Shown here: positions 9,058 to 16,651 of the stretch, one piece after another
Layout of the letters: each line of letters begins with the position of its first letter
How positions within the stretch are numbered: position 1 is the first letter of the stretch
Source of the DNA: CAZMXP01 sp964570285
GTDB taxonomy: Bacteria; Planctomycetota; PLA2
DNA: 46,737 nucleotides
Direction: 5' to 3'
Assembly (NCBI GenBank): GCA_964570285.1
Contig: CAZMXP010000038.1
Span: 1 to 46,737, forward strand
Position numbers and translations under genes: made by a program
The notes under the pieces: generated by a model
The model's database searches: none
Told to the model about the DNA's origin: nothing
What the model saw: the letters and a program-made list of their open reading frames with translations, nothing else

Positions 9058-9687
9058 ATGAGCGTCTCCGTCCCCCGCCTCGATCGCTCCGGCAAGGTCG
9101 CCGACCGCGCCGTGGACGACACGACCTTCCGCCGGCGCGGTCGCAAGGTCCTGCTGCGCGAGATCGTCGTGATGGCCGAGGCGCGCAAGCGCGTCGGCAC
9201 GCACGCCGGCCGTTCCAGGGGCGAGGTGCAGGGATCGACGAAGAAGATGTACCGCCAGAAGGGCACCGGCAACGCCCGGCACGGGAACTTCAAGGCGCCC
9301 CAGTTGCGTGGCGGCGGCATGGCGTTCGCCAAGAAGCCGCGCGACTACAGCTATGCCCTGCCGAAGAAGGCGAGGCGGGCGGCGCTGGAGGCGGTCATCC
9401 GGGGCAAGCTCGAGGACGGCGAGGTGCGCCTCGTGGCGGGCTTCGGCATCGAGAAGCCGCGGACGAAGGAGATGCTCGACGTGCTCAGGCGGCTCGGCAT
9501 CGACGGGTCGTTCCTGATCGTGCCCGGGGCCCACAGCGAGGCGGTCCGGCGCTCCTGCCGGAACCTGCCCGGGTCCGGCTACCGGGTGGTCGCGGACCTG
9601 AGCGCCTACGAAGTCCTGCGCAAGAAGTACCTCGTCCTCGACGATGCAGCCCTGAAGGTGCTGGAGGAGCGGTTCGGCGATGCCTAA
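9058..9687 (+). CDS. rplD: 50S ribosomal protein L4
   Basis: L4 (209 aa) binds 23S rRNA domain I, lines the exit tunnel through an extended loop and autoregulates the S10 operon in some bacteria. The loop region is visible as GRSRGEVQGSTKKMYRQKGTGNAR-type sequence with GNFKAPQLRGGGMAFAKKP. The C-terminal part contains RRLGIDGSFLIVPG and DLSAYEVLRKKYLVLDDAAL. It starts 2 nt after rpsJ, in the slot rplC would normally fill, and overlaps rplW by 8 nt. No residual L3 coding sequence is visible in any frame. Confidence 0.95.
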   Translation: MSVSVPRLDRSGKVADRAVDDTTFRRRGRKVLLREIVVMAEARKRVGTHAGRSRGEVQGSTKKMYRQKGTGNARHGNFKAPQLRGGGMAFAKKPRDYSYALPKKARRAALEAVIRGKLEDGEVRLVAGFGIEKPRTKEMLDVLRRLGIDGSFLIVPGAHSEAVRRSCRNLPGSGYRVVADLSAYEVLRKKYLVLDDAALKVLEERFGDA

Positions 9688-9988
9688 GCAAGCGGGAGCG
9701 GGCCCCGAGATGCACTACCGGATCATCCTGCGTCCGAGGGTGACGGAGAAGGGGCTGAAGGCGGTGGAGCGGGCGCGGGGCTACGCCTTCGAGGTCGCGC
9801 CGACGGCCAACAAGGTCGAGATCCGCCGCGCGGTGGAGGCCCTCTTCAAGGTGAAGGTCGAGGCGGTCCGGACGATGAACGTCGTCGGCAAGCTCAAGCG
9901 CATGGGTCGGAGCTTCGGCCGGCGGCCCGCGTGGAAGAAAGCGATCGTGAAGCTCCGGGAGGGGCACACGATCGAGAACTTCTACTAG
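9680..9988 (+). CDS. rplW: 50S ribosomal protein L23
   Basis: L23 (102 aa) sits at the tunnel exit and docks SRP and trigger factor. Characteristic parts are ILRPRVTEKGLKAVE, YAFEVAPTANKVEIRRAVEALF and the basic loop GKLKRMGRSFGRRPAWKKAIV. The annotated ATG (9680) overlaps the rplD stop by 8 nt. A second in-frame ATG (MHYRII) lies 10 codons later and could be the true start, since many L23 proteins begin close to this point. rplB follows after 21 nt. Confidence 0.94.
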   Translation: MPKQAGAGPEMHYRIILRPRVTEKGLKAVERARGYAFEVAPTANKVEIRRAVEALFKVKVEAVRTMNVVGKLKRMGRSFGRRPAWKKAIVKLREGHTIENFY

Positions 9989-10009
9989 TAGCCGGCGGAG
10001 ACGGAGACG

Positions 10010-10852
10010 ATGGGCCTCAAGAAATTCAACCCCACGAGCCCCGGCCGGCGTGCCGGTTCGGTCTCGGACTTCGCGGACATCACGAAGACGAAGCCCGAGC
10101 GCTCGCTGCTGGAGCCGCTGCGCAAGACCGGGGGCCGCAACAACACGGGTCGCATGACGCAGCGCCGCCGCGGGGGCGGTCACAAGCGGATGTACCGCGT
10201 GATCGATTTCCGGCGCCGCAAGGACGGCATCGCGGGGCGCGTGCACTCGATCGAGTACGACCCGAACCGCTCCTGCCGCATCGCGCTCCTCCACTACGCG
10301 GACGGCGAGAAGCGCTACATCCTCGCCCCGCAGGGCCTCAAGGTCGGCGCGGTCCTGATGAATGGCAAGGGAGCGGAGCCCACGCTCGGGAACTGCAAGG
10401 AATTGAAGAACATCCCCGTGGGCCTGCAGATCCACAACATCGAGCTGGTGCCGGGGCGTGGCGGCCAGCTGGTCCGGGCGGCGGGCGGCACGGCGCAACT
10501 CCAGGCCAAGGACGGCATGTGGGCCATCGTGCAGCTCCCCAGCGGGGCGGTCATGAAGATCCACGAGCGGTGCCGGGCGACGATCGGCCAGCTCGGCAAC
10601 ATCGACAACAACCTCGTCTCCATCGGCAAGGCGGGCCGTACGCGCTGGCGCGGTCGCCGGTCGAAGGTGCGCGGCAGCGCGATGAACCCCGTCGCGCATC
10701 CGATGGGGGGCGGCGAGGGACGCCGCTCGGGCGGCCGCGACCCGATGAGCCACACGGGCGTCCTGTCGAAGGGCGGCAAGACGCGCAACAAGCGCAAGAA
10801 CAGCAACCGGCGCATCCTGCGCCATCGCAAGCGGGGCAAGCACCAGCGCTAG
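10010..10852 (+). CDS. rplB: 50S ribosomal protein L2
   Basis: L2 (280 aa), needed for subunit association and close to the peptidyl transferase centre. The N-terminus MGLKKFNPTSPGRR, the GGRNNTGRMTQRRRGGGHK segment and the C-terminal signature MNPVAHPMGGGEGR are clear. The first His of the usual NPVDHPHGGGEG signature is kept, while the second is Met here. The tail is rich in Arg/Lys (NKRKNSNRRILRHRKRGK). A 107-nt gap separates it from rpsS, unusually wide for this tightly packed cluster, and holds a possible 28-codon reading frame. Confidence 0.97.
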   Translation: MGLKKFNPTSPGRRAGSVSDFADITKTKPERSLLEPLRKTGGRNNTGRMTQRRRGGGHKRMYRVIDFRRRKDGIAGRVHSIEYDPNRSCRIALLHYADGEKRYILAPQGLKVGAVLMNGKGAEPTLGNCKELKNIPVGLQIHNIELVPGRGGQLVRAAGGTAQLQAKDGMWAIVQLPSGAVMKIHERCRATIGQLGNIDNNLVSIGKAGRTRWRGRRSKVRGSAMNPVAHPMGGGEGRRSGGRDPMSHTGVLSKGGKTRNKRKNSNRRILRHRKRGKHQR

Positions 10853-10876
10853 GCGCGCCGGGCAGGGACGACGGGC

Positions 10877-10963
10877 ATGAGAAACGCAGCGAGGCGACGG
10901 ACGGCGGCGGAGGCCGGGCCGGGCTCGGCGAGGGAAGGGACAAGCAAGCGGAGGACGGCATGA
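10877..10963 (+). CDS. Possible 28-aa Arg/Ala-rich small protein upstream of rpsS
   Basis: An ATG at 10877 opens a 28-codon frame (starting MRNAARRRTAAEAG) whose TGA overlaps the rpsS ATG in an ATGA junction, the same coupling used elsewhere in this cluster. It lies in the otherwise empty 107-nt gap between rplB and rpsS. I recognise no family. The composition is what out-of-frame G+C-rich DNA would give, so it may be chance or a leader that couples rpsS translation to rplB. Confidence 0.25.
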   Translation: MRNAARRRTAAEAGPGSAREGTSKRRTA

Positions 10964-11241
10964 GTCGAAGCCTGAAGAAGGGTCCCTTCCTCGCGGAACA
11001 CCTGCTCGAGAAGCTCGAGCGGCTGGGCAACCGCAAGGAGCCCATCAAGACGTGGTCGCGTGCGAGCACGATCGTGCCCGAGTTCATCGGGCACACGTTT
11101 CTCGTCCACAACGGCAACAAGTTCCTGAAGGTGTTCGTGACCGAGGACATGGTGGGCCACAAGCTCGGGGAGTTCGCCCCCACGCGCACCTTCCGCGGCC
11201 ACACGAACAAGAAGGAATCCGCGAAGGCGGCGCCGGCATGA
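10960..11241 (+). CDS. rpsS: 30S ribosomal protein S19
   Basis: S19 (93 aa), a 30S head protein that contacts S13 and the A-site finger. The sequence is canonical: MSRSLKKGPF at the start, KTWSRASTIVPEFIGHTF and HNGNKFLKVFVTEDMVGHKLGEFAPTR-type core, then the GHTNKKES tail. The start has GGAGG nearby (10950-10954). The stop overlaps rplV (ATGA), a sign of translational coupling. Confidence 0.97.
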   Translation: MSRSLKKGPFLAEHLLEKLERLGNRKEPIKTWSRASTIVPEFIGHTFLVHNGNKFLKVFVTEDMVGHKLGEFAPTRTFRGHTNKKESAKAAPA

Positions 11242-11678
11242 GCGACGCCGGCAAGACCTTCCACGCGGTCCACCGGTGGGCGCGCATCGCCCCCCGCAAG
11301 GCGCGCCTCGTGGCGGACGTCGTGCGCGGGCTCGCGGTCAACGACGCGATCGCCGTGCTGGACCAGAGCCCCAAGCGCGCGGCTCGTCTCGTGCGGAAGG
11401 TGCTCCGTTCGGCGATGGCGAACGCGAGCCAGCACGTCGAGGTCGACCTCAACGCGCTCGTCGTGCGGGAGTCCCGCGTCGACGCCGGCCCCCTGCTCGG
11501 GGGACGCGCGCGCTGGCAGCCGCGGGCGCAGGGGCGCGCATGCCCGATCCACAAGCGCACGAGCCACATCCACATCCGCCTCGGGGAGTCGGCCGAGCCG
11601 GGCCGCCGCGGGAAGCGGGGGAAGCCTGCGGCCGTGGAGCCGCAGGGCACGGAGGCGGCCGGCGAGGCCGGGGAGTAG
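11238..11678 (+). CDS. rplV: 50S ribosomal protein L22
   Basis: L22 (146 aa) binds all 23S rRNA domains and its beta-hairpin lines the exit tunnel. Recognisable parts are RIAPRKARLVADVVRGL, KVLRSAMANA and the hairpin/tail RARWQPRAQGRACPIHKRTSHIHIRL-type sequence. The family is usually about 110-120 aa. Here an extra ~30-residue C-terminal tail rich in Gly, Ala, Glu and Arg (GRRGKRGKPAAVEPQG) follows the conserved end. Start ATG overlaps the rpsS stop; rpsC follows after 2 nt. Confidence 0.95.
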   Translation: MSDAGKTFHAVHRWARIAPRKARLVADVVRGLAVNDAIAVLDQSPKRAARLVRKVLRSAMANASQHVEVDLNALVVRESRVDAGPLLGGRARWQPRAQGRACPIHKRTSHIHIRLGESAEPGRRGKRGKPAAVEPQGTEAAGEAGE

Positions 11679-11680
11679 CC

Positions 11681-12361
11681 ATGGGCCAGAAGACTCATCC
11701 CATCGGGTTCCGCGTCGGGATCACCCGTCGCCACGACTCGCGGTGGTACGCGCACAAGAAGGAATTCCCCCAGCTGCTGCAGCAGGACTTCCGGATCCGC
11801 CAGTTCATCAAGGAGCAGTTCTACGGCGCGCAGATCCCGCGCATCGAGATCGACCGCACGCGCGAGCAGATCCGCATCCTCGTCCATTGCGCCAAGCCCG
11901 GCGTGCTGATCGGGCGCAAGGGCGCGAAGGTCGAGCAGCTCCGCCAGGATCTCGCGAAGCTCGCGGGCAACAAGATCCAGCTCGACATCCTCGAGATCAG
12001 CAAGCCCGAGCTCGAGGGGCAGATCGTCGCCGAACAGGTCGCGGACCAGCTCATGCGGCGCATGCCCTTCCGGCGCACGCTCAAGAAGATGCTGGAGCTG
12101 TGCCGCGAGCGCGGCGCGCTCGGCGTGAAGCTGCAGGTGAGCGGTCGGCTTGGCGGCGCGGAGATCGCGCGCACCGAGAAGCAGGGCTGGGGCCAGATCC
12201 CGCTGCAGACGCTGCGTGCGGACATCCGCTACGGCTACGCGATCGCGAAGACCACCTACGGCACGATCGGGTGCAAGGCCTGGATCTACCGGGGCCTGTT
12301 CGGGGACGTCAAGGACGACAGCGTGATGCGAAAGGAGCGACGCAATGTCCCTGATGCCTAA
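11681..12361 (+). CDS. rpsC: 30S ribosomal protein S3
   Basis: S3 (226 aa) forms part of the mRNA entry channel of the 30S subunit. It begins MGQKTHPIGFRVGITR, contains the KH-domain GxxG loop in LIGRKGAKVEQLR, and the C-terminal domain with SGRLGGAEIARTE and RADIRYGYAIAKTTYGTIGCK. The ATG is 2 nt after rplV. Its 3' end overlaps the rplP start by 17 nt, so the two are probably coupled. Confidence 0.97.
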   Translation: MGQKTHPIGFRVGITRRHDSRWYAHKKEFPQLLQQDFRIRQFIKEQFYGAQIPRIEIDRTREQIRILVHCAKPGVLIGRKGAKVEQLRQDLAKLAGNKIQLDILEISKPELEGQIVAEQVADQLMRRMPFRRTLKKMLELCRERGALGVKLQVSGRLGGAEIARTEKQGWGQIPLQTLRADIRYGYAIAKTTYGTIGCKAWIYRGLFGDVKDDSVMRKERRNVPDA

Positions 12362-12767
12362 GCGCGTCACGTGGCGGAAACAGCAGCGCGGCAACGTGCG
12401 GGGACATGCGACCCGCGGCCACTACGTCGCCTTCGGCGATTACGGCGTGCAGGCGCTGCGCGCCGGCTGGCTGACCGCGCAGCAGCTCGAGGCGGCCCGC
12501 GTCGCGGGGACGCGCGCGCTCGGGACCTCGGGGGGACGGCTCTTCATCCGCGTCTTCCCGCACAAGCCGATCACCTCGATGCCCGAGGAGACCCGCATGG
12601 GCAAGGGCAAGGGCGACGTCGCCTACTGGGCCGCCGTCGTCAAGCCCGGGACCGTCATCTTCGAGGTCGGCGGGGCGCCGGAAGAACTCGCGAAGAAGGC
12701 GCTGAACCGCATCTCCCACAAGCTTCCCGTCCGCGTGAAGCTGCTGCGCCGGAGGCACGCGGTATGA
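12345..12767 (+). CDS. rplP: 50S ribosomal protein L16
   Basis: L16 (140 aa) helps position the A-site tRNA near the peptidyl transferase centre. The core is typical: MPKRVTWRKQQRGNVRG, GDYGVQALRAGWLTAQQLEAAR, GGRLFIRVFPHKPITS and MGKGKGDVAYWAAVVKPGT. The ATG at 12345 gives three extra residues (MSL) before the usual MPKRV start at the second Met. It overlaps rpsC by 17 nt and rpmC by 4 nt. Confidence 0.96.
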   Translation: MSLMPKRVTWRKQQRGNVRGHATRGHYVAFGDYGVQALRAGWLTAQQLEAARVAGTRALGTSGGRLFIRVFPHKPITSMPEETRMGKGKGDVAYWAAVVKPGTVIFEVGGAPEELAKKALNRISHKLPVRVKLLRRRHAV

Positions 12768-13000
12768 GCCGCAGCGAGTATCGCGACAAGGCCGACATCG
12801 AGCTCCGCGAGCAGCTCGCGGACTACCGGGAGCAGCTCTTCCAGAGCCGCTTCCGCTCCGGGCAGGACGAAGTCGAGGAGCGCGGCAAGTTCCGGAAGCT
12901 GCGCCGCGAGGTCGCCCGCATCCTGACGCTGCTTCGCGAGAGGCAGCTCGGGGTGCGCGGCCAGGTGCCCGCCGCCGGAGCGCGGGCGGAGGAGAAGTAG
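12764..13000 (+). CDS. rpmC: 50S ribosomal protein L29
   Basis: L29 (78 aa) is a helical protein near the tunnel exit and part of the SRP/trigger-factor docking site. The family pattern is visible as ELREQLADYREQLFQSRFRSGQ and RKLRREVARILTLLRER, in the usual two-helix hairpin. A short Ala/Gly-rich tail ends the protein. ATGA overlap with rplP; rpsQ follows after 2 nt. Confidence 0.92.
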   Translation: MSRSEYRDKADIELREQLADYREQLFQSRFRSGQDEVEERGKFRKLRREVARILTLLRERQLGVRGQVPAAGARAEEK

Positions 13001-13002
13001 TC

Positions 13003-13278
13003 GTGCGGGTGCGCAACCGGAAGACGCTCACGGGCACGGTCCTGAGCGACAAGATGCAGAAGACGATCACGGTGCAGGTCGAGCGGCGCTACCAGCATCC
13101 GAAGTACGGGAAGTACGTGCTCCGCACGCGGCGCTACGCCGCGCACGACGAGGGGCGCGAGGCCCACGAGGGCGACCGCGTGGAGATCGCGGAGACCCGG
13201 CCGCTCTCGCGCACGAAGCGCTGGCGGCTGGTCCGCGTCATCGAGCGGGCGCCGAGCCGCGAGGGGAGTGCGTCGTGA
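13003..13278 (+). CDS. rpsQ: 30S ribosomal protein S17
   Basis: S17 (91 aa), a primary-binding OB-fold protein of the 30S body. It carries RKTLTGTVLSDKMQKTITVQVERRYQHPKYGKYV-type core and the later HDEGREAHEGDRVEIAETRPLSRTKRWRL region. The start is GTG at 13003, which aligns with the family N-terminus. The stop overlaps the GTG start of rplN by 4 nt. Confidence 0.95.
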   Translation: MRVRNRKTLTGTVLSDKMQKTITVQVERRYQHPKYGKYVLRTRRYAAHDEGREAHEGDRVEIAETRPLSRTKRWRLVRVIERAPSREGSAS

Positions 13279-13643
13279 TCCAGATGCAGACCTACCTCGA
13301 GGTCGCGGACAACACCGGGGCCAAGAGCGTGATGTGCATCCGCGTGCTCGGGGGCACCCGGCGGCGGTACGCCCGCATCGGCGACATCATCGTCGCCTCG
13401 GTGAAGAAGGCGCTGCCGACGAGCGAGGTCAAGCAGGGGACGGTCGTGCGCGGGGTCGTCGTGCGCCAGAAGGCGAACCTGCGCCGCGACGACGGCTCCT
13501 ACGTCCGGTTCGACACCAACGCCCTCGTGATCGTGGACGAGGAGGGCAACCCGAAGGGGACCCGCATCTTCGGCGCGGTGGCGCGCGAACTGCGCCAGAA
13601 GAACTTCATGAAGATCGTCTCGCTGGCGCCGGAGGTCGTGTGA
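13275..13643 (+). CDS. rplN: 50S ribosomal protein L14
   Basis: L14 (122 aa, the standard length) lies at the subunit interface and forms an intersubunit bridge with h14 of 16S rRNA. The family pattern begins MIQMQTYLEVADNTGAKSVM and continues through CIRVLGG, KKALPTSEVKQGTVVRGVVVR and KGTRIFGAVARELR. The start codon is GTG, overlapping the rpsQ stop. The stop shares a base with the rplX ATG (TGATG). Confidence 0.97.
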   Translation: MIQMQTYLEVADNTGAKSVMCIRVLGGTRRRYARIGDIIVASVKKALPTSEVKQGTVVRGVVVRQKANLRRDDGSYVRFDTNALVIVDEEGNPKGTRIFGAVARELRQKNFMKIVSLAPEVV

Positions 13644-14074
13644 TGGCGCGCATCCGCAAGAACGACATGGTCGAGGTGATCGCCGGGAACGACCGGGGGA
13701 AGCGGGGGCGCGTGCTGCGCCTGATCGTCCATCGCGACCGCCTCGTCGTCGAGGGGATCAACCTGCGCTGGAAGCACATGCGCAAGAGCCAGCAGATGCC
13801 GCAGGGCGGCCGGGTGCGGCGCGAGATTCCGATCCATCGGAGCAACGTGATGCTCTTCGACGAGGCCTCCGGCGCGCGGACGCGCGTCGCCTTCCGCATG
13901 GAGGGCGGCAAGAAGGTGCGCATCGCGCGCGCCACCGGCGCCGTCCTCGGCGCGGCCCCCGAGCCCCCCCGCAAGCAGGCCAAGGCCGCGAAGGGCGCGG
14001 CCCCGGCGGAAGCGCCTGCCAAGCGGCCCGCGAAGGCCGCACCCAAGGGCAAGACGAAGGGCGGGAAGGAGTAG
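13643..14074 (+). CDS. rplX: 50S ribosomal protein L24 with long basic C-terminal tail
   Basis: L24 (143 aa) initiates 50S assembly and binds the 5' end of 23S rRNA. The KOW motif is visible in NDMVEVIAGNDRGKRGRVLR, followed by GINLRWKHMRKSQQMPQGG and the IHRSNVMLF segment. The usual length is ~100-110 aa. Here about 35 additional residues form a low-complexity Ala/Pro/Lys tail (for example KAAKGAAPAEAPAKRPAKAA). One-base overlap with rplN; 3 nt before rplE. Confidence 0.94.
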   Translation: MARIRKNDMVEVIAGNDRGKRGRVLRLIVHRDRLVVEGINLRWKHMRKSQQMPQGGRVRREIPIHRSNVMLFDEASGARTRVAFRMEGGKKVRIARATGAVLGAAPEPPRKQAKAAKGAAPAEAPAKRPAKAAPKGKTKGGKE

Positions 14075-14077
14075 CCG

Positions 14078-14635
14078 ATGTCGCGTCTGCTCGAACGATA
14101 CCGCGCGGAGATCCGCCCGAAACTGATGACGGAGTTCGGCTACAAGAACCCGAACGCGTTCCCGCGCCTCACCAAGATCACCGTGAACATGGGGATCGGC
14201 AAGGCGCGCGAGAACCCGAAGCACCTCGAGGAGGCCGTCAAGGATCTCGCGACGATCACCGGCCAGAAGCCGATCATCACGCGGTCGCGGAAGTCGATCG
14301 CGGCGTTCCACCTGCGCGAGGGATACCCCGTCGGGTGCTGCGTCACGCTGCGCGGGCGCCGCATGTACGAGTTCCTCGACCGGCTGATCTCCGTGACGAT
14401 CCCCCGCATCCGCGACTTCCGGGGCCTGCCGGATCGCCTGGACGGCGGGGGCAACTACTCGCTCGGGCTCCAGGACCAGGTGGCCTTCCCGGAGATCGAT
14501 GCGGACAAGGTCGAGCATGTGCAGGGCATGAACATCACCGTGCGGATCAGCGGGGGACGCGACGACGTGAGCCGGCGCCTCCTCGACGAGTTCGGGATGC
14601 CGTTCCGCAGGCCGGAAGAGAAGGAAGGACGCTAG
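14078..14635 (+). CDS. rplE: 50S ribosomal protein L5
   Basis: L5 (185 aa) binds 5S rRNA and contacts the P-site tRNA. Signature blocks are NPNAFPRLTKITVNMGIG, ITGQKPIITRSRKSIAAFHLREGYPVG (shown here only as the family core), YEFLDRLISVTIPRIRDFRGL and the C-terminal EFGMPFRRPEE. Length and start agree with the family. It is followed after 4 nt by rpsN, in the normal spc order. Confidence 0.96.
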   Translation: MSRLLERYRAEIRPKLMTEFGYKNPNAFPRLTKITVNMGIGKARENPKHLEEAVKDLATITGQKPIITRSRKSIAAFHLREGYPVGCCVTLRGRRMYEFLDRLISVTIPRIRDFRGLPDRLDGGGNYSLGLQDQVAFPEIDADKVEHVQGMNITVRISGGRDDVSRRLLDEFGMPFRRPEEKEGR

Positions 14636-14639
14636 CGAC

Positions 14640-14825
14640 GTGGCAAAGAAGAGCTGGATCGCGAAGAGCGCGCGTACCCCCAAGTACAAGACGCGGGCCT
14701 ACACGCGCTGCAACCTCTGCGGGCGTTCGCGCGCCTATTACCGGCGCTTCGGGCTCTGCCGCATCTGTTTCCGGAACCTCGCGCTCCAGGGTCTCATTCC
14801 CGGCGTGACGAAGGCAAGCTGGTAG
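14640..14825 (+). CDS. rpsN: 30S ribosomal protein S14, zinc-binding (type Z)
   Basis: Short S14 (61 aa) of the zinc-containing class. The ligands are in CNLCGRSRAYYRRFGLCRIC, two CxxC pairs separated by 12 residues, and the end ALQGLIPGVTKASW is canonical. The start is GTG at 14640 (MAKKSW). The zinc form is the ancestral version; many genomes also encode a zinc-free S14 used under zinc limitation, but none is seen in this window. Confidence 0.96.
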   Translation: MAKKSWIAKSARTPKYKTRAYTRCNLCGRSRAYYRRFGLCRICFRNLALQGLIPGVTKASW

Positions 14826-14834
14826 GGGGACGCC

Positions 14835-15233
14835 ATGTCGATGACGGATCCGATCGCCGACCTCTTCACCCGGCTGCGCAATGCCGGGGACGCGGGCCGC
14901 AAGAACGTGGACATCCCGCACAGCAATCTCAAGGAGTCGATCCTGCAGCTCCTCGTGCGCGAGGGGTTCATCACGGAGTCACGGACCACGGAAGTGGAGG
15001 GCCGCAAGCGCATCCGCGCCTACCTCAAGCTGGATCCGGACGGCCGCACGGTCATCAGCCGCATCGAGCGGATGAGCAAGCCGGGCCGTCGCGTCTACCT
15101 GGCCAATCGCGACATGCCGCGCGTGCTGCGGGGCCTCGGCATCGGCATCTACAGCACGAACCGCGGCGTCCTGACCGACCGCGAGTGCCGCGAGGGTCGC
15201 ATCGGCGGCGAGTATCTCGGGAGGGTCTGGTAG
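14835..15233 (+). CDS. rpsH: 30S ribosomal protein S8
   Basis: S8 (132 aa) binds 16S rRNA helix 21 and is the translational repressor of the spc operon in E. coli. The family core is MTDPIADLFTRLRNA, then IPHSNLKESILQLLVREGFI, and the end GLGIGIYSTNRGVLTDREC followed by GGEYLGRVW. The ATG at 14835 is two codons before a second Met; both fit the family. rplF follows after 2 nt. Confidence 0.96.
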   Translation: MSMTDPIADLFTRLRNAGDAGRKNVDIPHSNLKESILQLLVREGFITESRTTEVEGRKRIRAYLKLDPDGRTVISRIERMSKPGRRVYLANRDMPRVLRGLGIGIYSTNRGVLTDRECREGRIGGEYLGRVW

Positions 15234-15235
15234 CC

Positions 15236-15781
15236 ATGTCTCGGCTCGGGAAGAAGGCCATCGCGATCCCGGCGGGGGTCGAGGTGAAAATCGACGGGCC
15301 CTCGATCAGCGTGAAGGGCAAGCTCGGGACGCTCGTCGAACGCTGCCCGCCGGGCATCTCGGCCCGCGTGGAGGGCAAGATGATCCACCTCGCCCGCTCG
15401 GGAGACGACAAGACCTCGAAGGCCCTGCACGGCCTCGCCCGCGCACTGGTCCAGAATCACGTCACGGGCGTCTCGGAGGGGTACCGGATCGATCTCGAGA
15501 TCGTCGGCGTCTCCTATCAGGCGAGCCTGGGGCCGAAGGCGCTCAAGCTGAAGGTCGGGTACGCGAACGAGATCGAGGTGCCCATCCCGGCGGGCGTCAA
15601 GGTCGAGGTTCCCAACCCCACCTACGTGACCGTCTTCGGCGCCGACAAGCAGAAGGTGGGGCAGTTCGCCGCCCAGGTGCGCTCGTGGCGCAAGCCGGAA
15701 CCCTACAAGGGCAAGGGTGTCCGCTACCGCGGCGAGCACATCGTGCGCAAGAGCGGCAAGTCATTCGTCGGGAGCGAGTAG
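15236..15781 (+). CDS. rplF: 50S ribosomal protein L6
   Basis: L6 (181 aa) stands at the factor-binding region of the 50S subunit near the sarcin-ricin loop. It begins MSRLGKKAIAIPAGVEVKID, and the C-terminal signature is PEPYKGKGVRYRGEHIVRK. I chose the ATG at 15236 because it gives the family start; an upstream in-frame ATG at 15185 would lie inside rpsH. 6 nt separate it from rplR. Confidence 0.96.
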   Translation: MSRLGKKAIAIPAGVEVKIDGPSISVKGKLGTLVERCPPGISARVEGKMIHLARSGDDKTSKALHGLARALVQNHVTGVSEGYRIDLEIVGVSYQASLGPKALKLKVGYANEIEVPIPAGVKVEVPNPTYVTVFGADKQKVGQFAAQVRSWRKPEPYKGKGVRYRGEHIVRKSGKSFVGSE

Positions 15782-15787
15782 GCCACC

Positions 15788-16144
15788 ATGAACCGCGAGA
15801 AGAGGATCAACGCGACGCGCGAACGCCGGAAGCACCGCGTGCGCAACCGCGTGCGGGGCGATGCCGCGCGCCCGCGCCTGACCGTGTTCCGCAGCAACCG
15901 GCACATCTATGCGCAGATCATCGACGACGACCAGGGCAGGACGCTGTGCGCCTCCTCGAGCCGCGTCGTCTGCGGCGCGTACGGAGGGACGACCGCCCAC
16001 GCGAAGCTGGTCGGGGCCGACCTGGCCGCGAAGGCCCTGGGGCTCGAGATCAAGGCGATCCGCTTCGACCGGGGTCCGTACAAGTTCCACGGCCGTATTC
16101 GTGCGCTCGCGGACGCCGCGCGTGAGAAAGGACTGGTGTTCTAG
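15788..16144 (+). CDS. rplR: 50S ribosomal protein L18
   Basis: L18 (118 aa) binds 5S rRNA together with L5 and L25. It has the basic N-terminus with RERRKHRVRNRVRGDAARPR, then LTVFRSNRHIYAQIIDD and the C-terminal IRFDRGPYKFHGRIRALADAAREKGL. The stop is directly adjacent to the rpsE ATG (TAGATG), with no spacer. Confidence 0.96.
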   Translation: MNREKRINATRERRKHRVRNRVRGDAARPRLTVFRSNRHIYAQIIDDDQGRTLCASSSRVVCGAYGGTTAHAKLVGADLAAKALGLEIKAIRFDRGPYKFHGRIRALADAAREKGLVF

Positions 16145-16651
16145 ATGGCGCGTCACGAGTTCCGCGATCTGGTCAGCCCCGAGGGGCTGACGCTGACGGA
16201 GACCGTCGTCAAGATCAACCGATGCGCCGCTGTCGTCAAGGGTGGACGGCGCTTCTCCTTCAGTGCACTGGTGACCGTCGGCGACCAGGCGGGCGTCGTC
16301 GGTTTCGGGTTCGGCAAGGCGAAGCAGGTGCCCAACGCCGTCGAGAAGAGCGTCAAGGATGCGCGCAAGCGCCTCGTCCGCATCCCGATGGTCGGCACCT
16401 CCGTGCCGCACGAGGTCATGGGCAAGTACAGCGCGAGCCGGGTCATGCTCATCCCGGCCGCGCCCGGCACGGGTGTGATCGCGGGCAGCGCCGTGCGCGC
16501 CGTCCTCGAGGCGGCTGGGATCCGCGACATCCTCACGAAGGCCTACGGGTCGAGCAATCCGGTCAATCTCGTGAAGGCGACCTTCGACGGCCTCGCGCAG
16601 CTGCGTACGCGACGCCAGACGGAGAAGCTCAGGGGGGTGAAGATCCGATGA
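16145..16651 (+). CDS. rpsE: 30S ribosomal protein S5
   Basis: S5 (168 aa) takes part in decoding fidelity and in the mRNA entry-site helicase. The dsRNA-binding N-terminal domain reads VVKINRCAAVVKGGRRFSFSAL and the C-terminal domain IPAAPGTGVIAGSAVRAVLE, then KAYGSSNPVNLVKATFDGL. It abuts rplR and overlaps rplO by 4 nt (ATGA), so there is no rpmD (L30) gene in the slot where most bacteria keep it. Confidence 0.97.
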   Translation: MARHEFRDLVSPEGLTLTETVVKINRCAAVVKGGRRFSFSALVTVGDQAGVVGFGFGKAKQVPNAVEKSVKDARKRLVRIPMVGTSVPHEVMGKYSASRVMLIPAAPGTGVIAGSAVRAVLEAAGIRDILTKAYGSSNPVNLVKATFDGLAQLRTRRQTEKLRGVKIR

